A stretch of 64,000 nt of DNA from an uncultured Bacilli bacterium (GTDB lineage Bacteria > Bacillota_I > Bacilli_A > RF39 > UBA660): NCBI GenBank assembly GCA_944373145.1, contig CALWAL010000001.1, forward strand, positions 1 through 64,000, in the 5' to 3' direction. The notes beneath the pieces were generated by a model. It was not told the origin of the DNA, did not search any database, and saw only the letters and a list, made by a program, of their open reading frames with translations. Below are positions 62,169-64,000 of the stretch, one piece after another (the first letter of the stretch is position 1; each line of letters begins with the position of its first letter). The position numbers and the translations under genes are program-made.

Positions 62169-62944
62169 CTTGGATATCCTCGATACATAGTTCCTTTAGT
62201 AATAATACCACCTATACCATTTGAACCATATTTTGTATTTTCAATTATTTCTTTTAAATTAATATCTTTATTAATATCTGCTAAACTCATATTAGCTGCA
62301 ATAATAGCGGGATCTAATGCATGAATATTAACTCTTCTAGGTGAAGATGCAAAATTAGCACCAGCTCTTATTAATTCCTCATAATTTGACTGACAAGCTC
62401 CAGCAACAATAATTAATTTTTCATGACTACTTTCATATTTTCTGGCCTCTTTAATTGCATCAACAAAGTTTTGACTATTTTTATATGCCTCCATATTATC
62501 AATATTACCTTTAGACTTATAATAAGCATCATGACCAGTAATTACTAAAATGTTAGGTTTATATTCTTCTAATAATTGGTACATTTTAGGGGCTACCTCT
62601 GATTCTTTTTCAATAATCCCCATTGCAGCAATATTCATATCTTCATAATATGCTAAACATTTATTTAAATAATCCTTATCTCCATCAATATGTAAAATTT
62701 TTCCTGGTAAATAAAAGTATTCATCCCTATTTATTTCTCTTTTATCTTTTAATCTTTCTTGAAATACTTCCTCTAATTCAACATCTTCTTCATTATTATA
62801 TTTTCGTAAATCATCTAACGTACTATCTGCATATAAGCGAACATTAATACCCTTTAAATAATATATATCTCCTTCTATATCAACAATAGTAAATACCAAA
62901 TCATTGTCATACGAATTTCTAGTTACTAAATCACCTATATTCAC
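62165..62944 (-). CDS. yabG: Sporulation protease YabG
   Basis: YabG (259 residues), a cysteine-type protease that processes spore coat proteins late in sporulation. NIGDLVTRNSYDNDLVFTIV opens the protein; PGKILHIDGDKDYLNKCLAY (about 92), NILVITGHDAYYKSKGNIDN (about 130), IIVAGACQSNYEELIRAGAN (about 178) and FASSPRRVNIHALDPA match the family closely. GTG 62944 is the start, behind AGGTGATATC. CATATTAT upstream resembles sporulation sigma -10 elements. It supports spore formation. Confidence 0.92.
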   Translation of the reverse strand: MNIGDLVTRNSYDNDLVFTIVDIEGDIYYLKGINVRLYADSTLDDLRKYNNEEDVELEEVFQERLKDKREINRDEYFYLPGKILHIDGDKDYLNKCLAYYEDMNIAAMGIIEKESEVAPKMYQLLEEYKPNILVITGHDAYYKSKGNIDNMEAYKNSQNFVDAIKEARKYESSHEKLIIVAGACQSNYEELIRAGANFASSPRRVNIHALDPAIIAANMSLADINKDINLKEIIENTKYGSNGIGGIITKGTMYRGYPR

Positions 62945-62990
62945 GATATCACCTAATTAATAATATGCTAATCATTATAATTTATGTACA

Positions 62991-63016
62991 AAAAAAACTA
63001 ACCAATTGTTAGTTTA
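62991..63016 (-). terminator. Terminator after the surface protein gene
   Basis: AAACTAAC and GTTAGTTT flank AATTG and are followed by TTTTTGTAC on the minus strand. Confidence 0.75.
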
Positions 63017-64000
63017 ATTTTTTCCATTGAGCGACCATGGTAATATCTTTATCGGGCATTCTCATTCCCTCATGATAATTAGTCCATCCTATAAATTCGT
63101 AACCTTGCTTCATAGGATTTTCAGGCATTTCAATTATTTCATCATAGTAAAATTCACGTGTAGTAATGGTACCATTTACATTCCATGTCACAGTATAAAG
63201 GTTTGGCGTCCACCTCGCATAAACCGTTGTACTTTCTTCGACGGGATTTGGTTCCCATAAAATTGTTAGATTTTGATCAGCATACCATGTTAAAGTATGT
63301 CCGGGCTTAGTTGGTGTTGGTACAATTGGAATTTCATCAATTCCAACAGCACTTACTTTTTGTGATAAACCACTATCATCAACACCACCATTGTATTTAA
63401 AAGTAATTAAATACTGAGATATTTCATCAAAAGATATAATCTCTCCTTTAACCATCTTATAATTAACAGTTAAATTTTCTTTTTCACGATTATATTTAAT
63501 AATTAGCGAACCATTTATCTCTCCTTTACCGCTTAAAAGATTATTTATATTATTATCACGCTTTATTGTCACATTACCATTTATTTGGCCATCATTAATC
63601 AATTGATTGGTAACATAAATATTATCATTAATTTGCATTTTCAAACCGATTTTCATCTTATTATCATAACTAATATAAACTCCAGAATAATTATCATAAT
63701 CTTCAAGTGTTTGATTATTTTGAATAGTTCCTGCATTTAATTTAATTTGAGCGTTACTTTTAGCAACATCAATAGCCCCTCTTTTACTTCCTCTATTATT
63801 CTCAATTATGCCACCATTCATCTCAAAGTAGCCACCAGAATGAAGGTAAAACATGCTGTTAAAGCTGTTATCTTGTCCCATTCTTCCAATATTTTCGCTT
63901 ATGATTCCGTCATTCATGATAAATGATGAAGTATATCCATATATCATAGCAATTACCCCATCACTATTAATACTTCTATTATCCCTAATTTCTCCACTAT
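63009..64000 (-). CDS. Surface protein with repeat domain, 5' end outside window
   Basis: At least 330 residues of a cell-surface-type protein; the frame stays open to the window edge, so the start is missing. The N-terminal part shows short beta-helix-like repeats (MNGGIIENNRGSKRGAIDVA, LNAGTIQNNQ, MNDGIISENIGRMGQ), typical of parallel beta-helix proteins. The C-terminal part has two Listeria-Bacteroides (InlB-B) repeats: TKPGHTLTWYADQNLTILWE and QGYEFIGWTNYHEGMRMPDK, each ending in a WxxxPxx or AQW form. It ends AQWKKLN with no LPxTG anchor, so attachment is by another route or the gene is cut short. Confidence 0.8.
   Translation of the reverse strand, partial: SGEIRDNRSINSDGVIAMIYGYTSSFIMNDGIISENIGRMGQDNSFNSMFYLHSGGYFEMNGGIIENNRGSKRGAIDVAKSNAQIKLNAGTIQNNQTLEDYDNYSGVYISYDNKMKIGLKMQINDNIYVTNQLINDGQINGNVTIKRDNNINNLLSGKGEINGSLIIKYNREKENLTVNYKMVKGEIISFDEISQYLITFKYNGGVDDSGLSQKVSAVGIDEIPIVPTPTKPGHTLTWYADQNLTILWEPNPVEESTTVYARWTPNLYTVTWNVNGTITTREFYYDEIIEMPENPMKQGYEFIGWTNYHEGMRMPDKDITMVAQWKKLN

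Overview
The window is AT-rich DNA (judged by eye to be well under 35% GC) from a low-GC Gram-positive bacterium. It reads with the standard bacterial code: UGA is a normal stop, for example at 27609-27611. Several features point to a walled, probably spore-forming member of the Bacilli or a gut lineage near the Mollicutes branch (RF39-like). These are peptidoglycan genes (murE, murF, ddl, mreC, mreD, a LytR-CpsA-Psr protein), sporulation-type genes (SpoIIIAH-like, GerE-like, GerM, YabG with Veg), and very AT-rich intergenic DNA. The assignment is inferred from gene content; no rRNA gene is present.

Layout. 1-4.3 kb is an accessory region. Unrelated small genes (flavodoxin, RhuM, GNAT, uracil-DNA glycosylase) are separated by copies of a repeat with a GGTTAA...GGTATCAA core. 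4.5-10 kb holds DUF1835, an ABC exporter and membrane proteins. 10.1-12.2 kb holds a cysteine synthase gene behind what looks like a complete Cys leader-peptide attenuator, then a short-chain dehydrogenase. 12.2-20.4 kb mixes conserved genes (lepB, rplS, yqeY, rpsU) with a ClpX-like unfoldase carrying an unfamiliar N-terminal half and several unknowns. 20.5-23.5 kb is a bacteriocin operon that is easy to miss. It encodes a C39-peptidase ABC transporter (apparently starting at AUA), a short HlyD-like accessory protein, two double-glycine precursors, and a small membrane protein whose tail copies the C-terminal motif of one precursor.

23.6-42 kb contains peptidase U32, mgtE, an IS30 insertion, rny, recA, mreCD, radC, ftsK, eno, and then the SpoIIIAH/GerE/GerM group. 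42-57 kb contains tRNA-Arg genes, murE, fmt, ddl, murF, dinB, a ZIP transporter, a P-type ATPase, and a divergent regulator pair with an operator-like palindrome. 57-64 kb contains a helicase IV-like protein, tRNA-Cys, the LCP protein, tmRNA, veg and yabG, and the 3' part of a surface protein that runs off the window.

How parts work together. recA and dinB share near-identical SOS-box palindromes, although no lexA lies in the window. murF and ddl overlap, and so do mreC and mreD. yabG and veg are translationally coupled, as are the bacteriocin genes. The best candidates for something undescribed are the bacteriocin operon and the cysteine attenuator; both are read directly from sequence and neither has been tested by database search.
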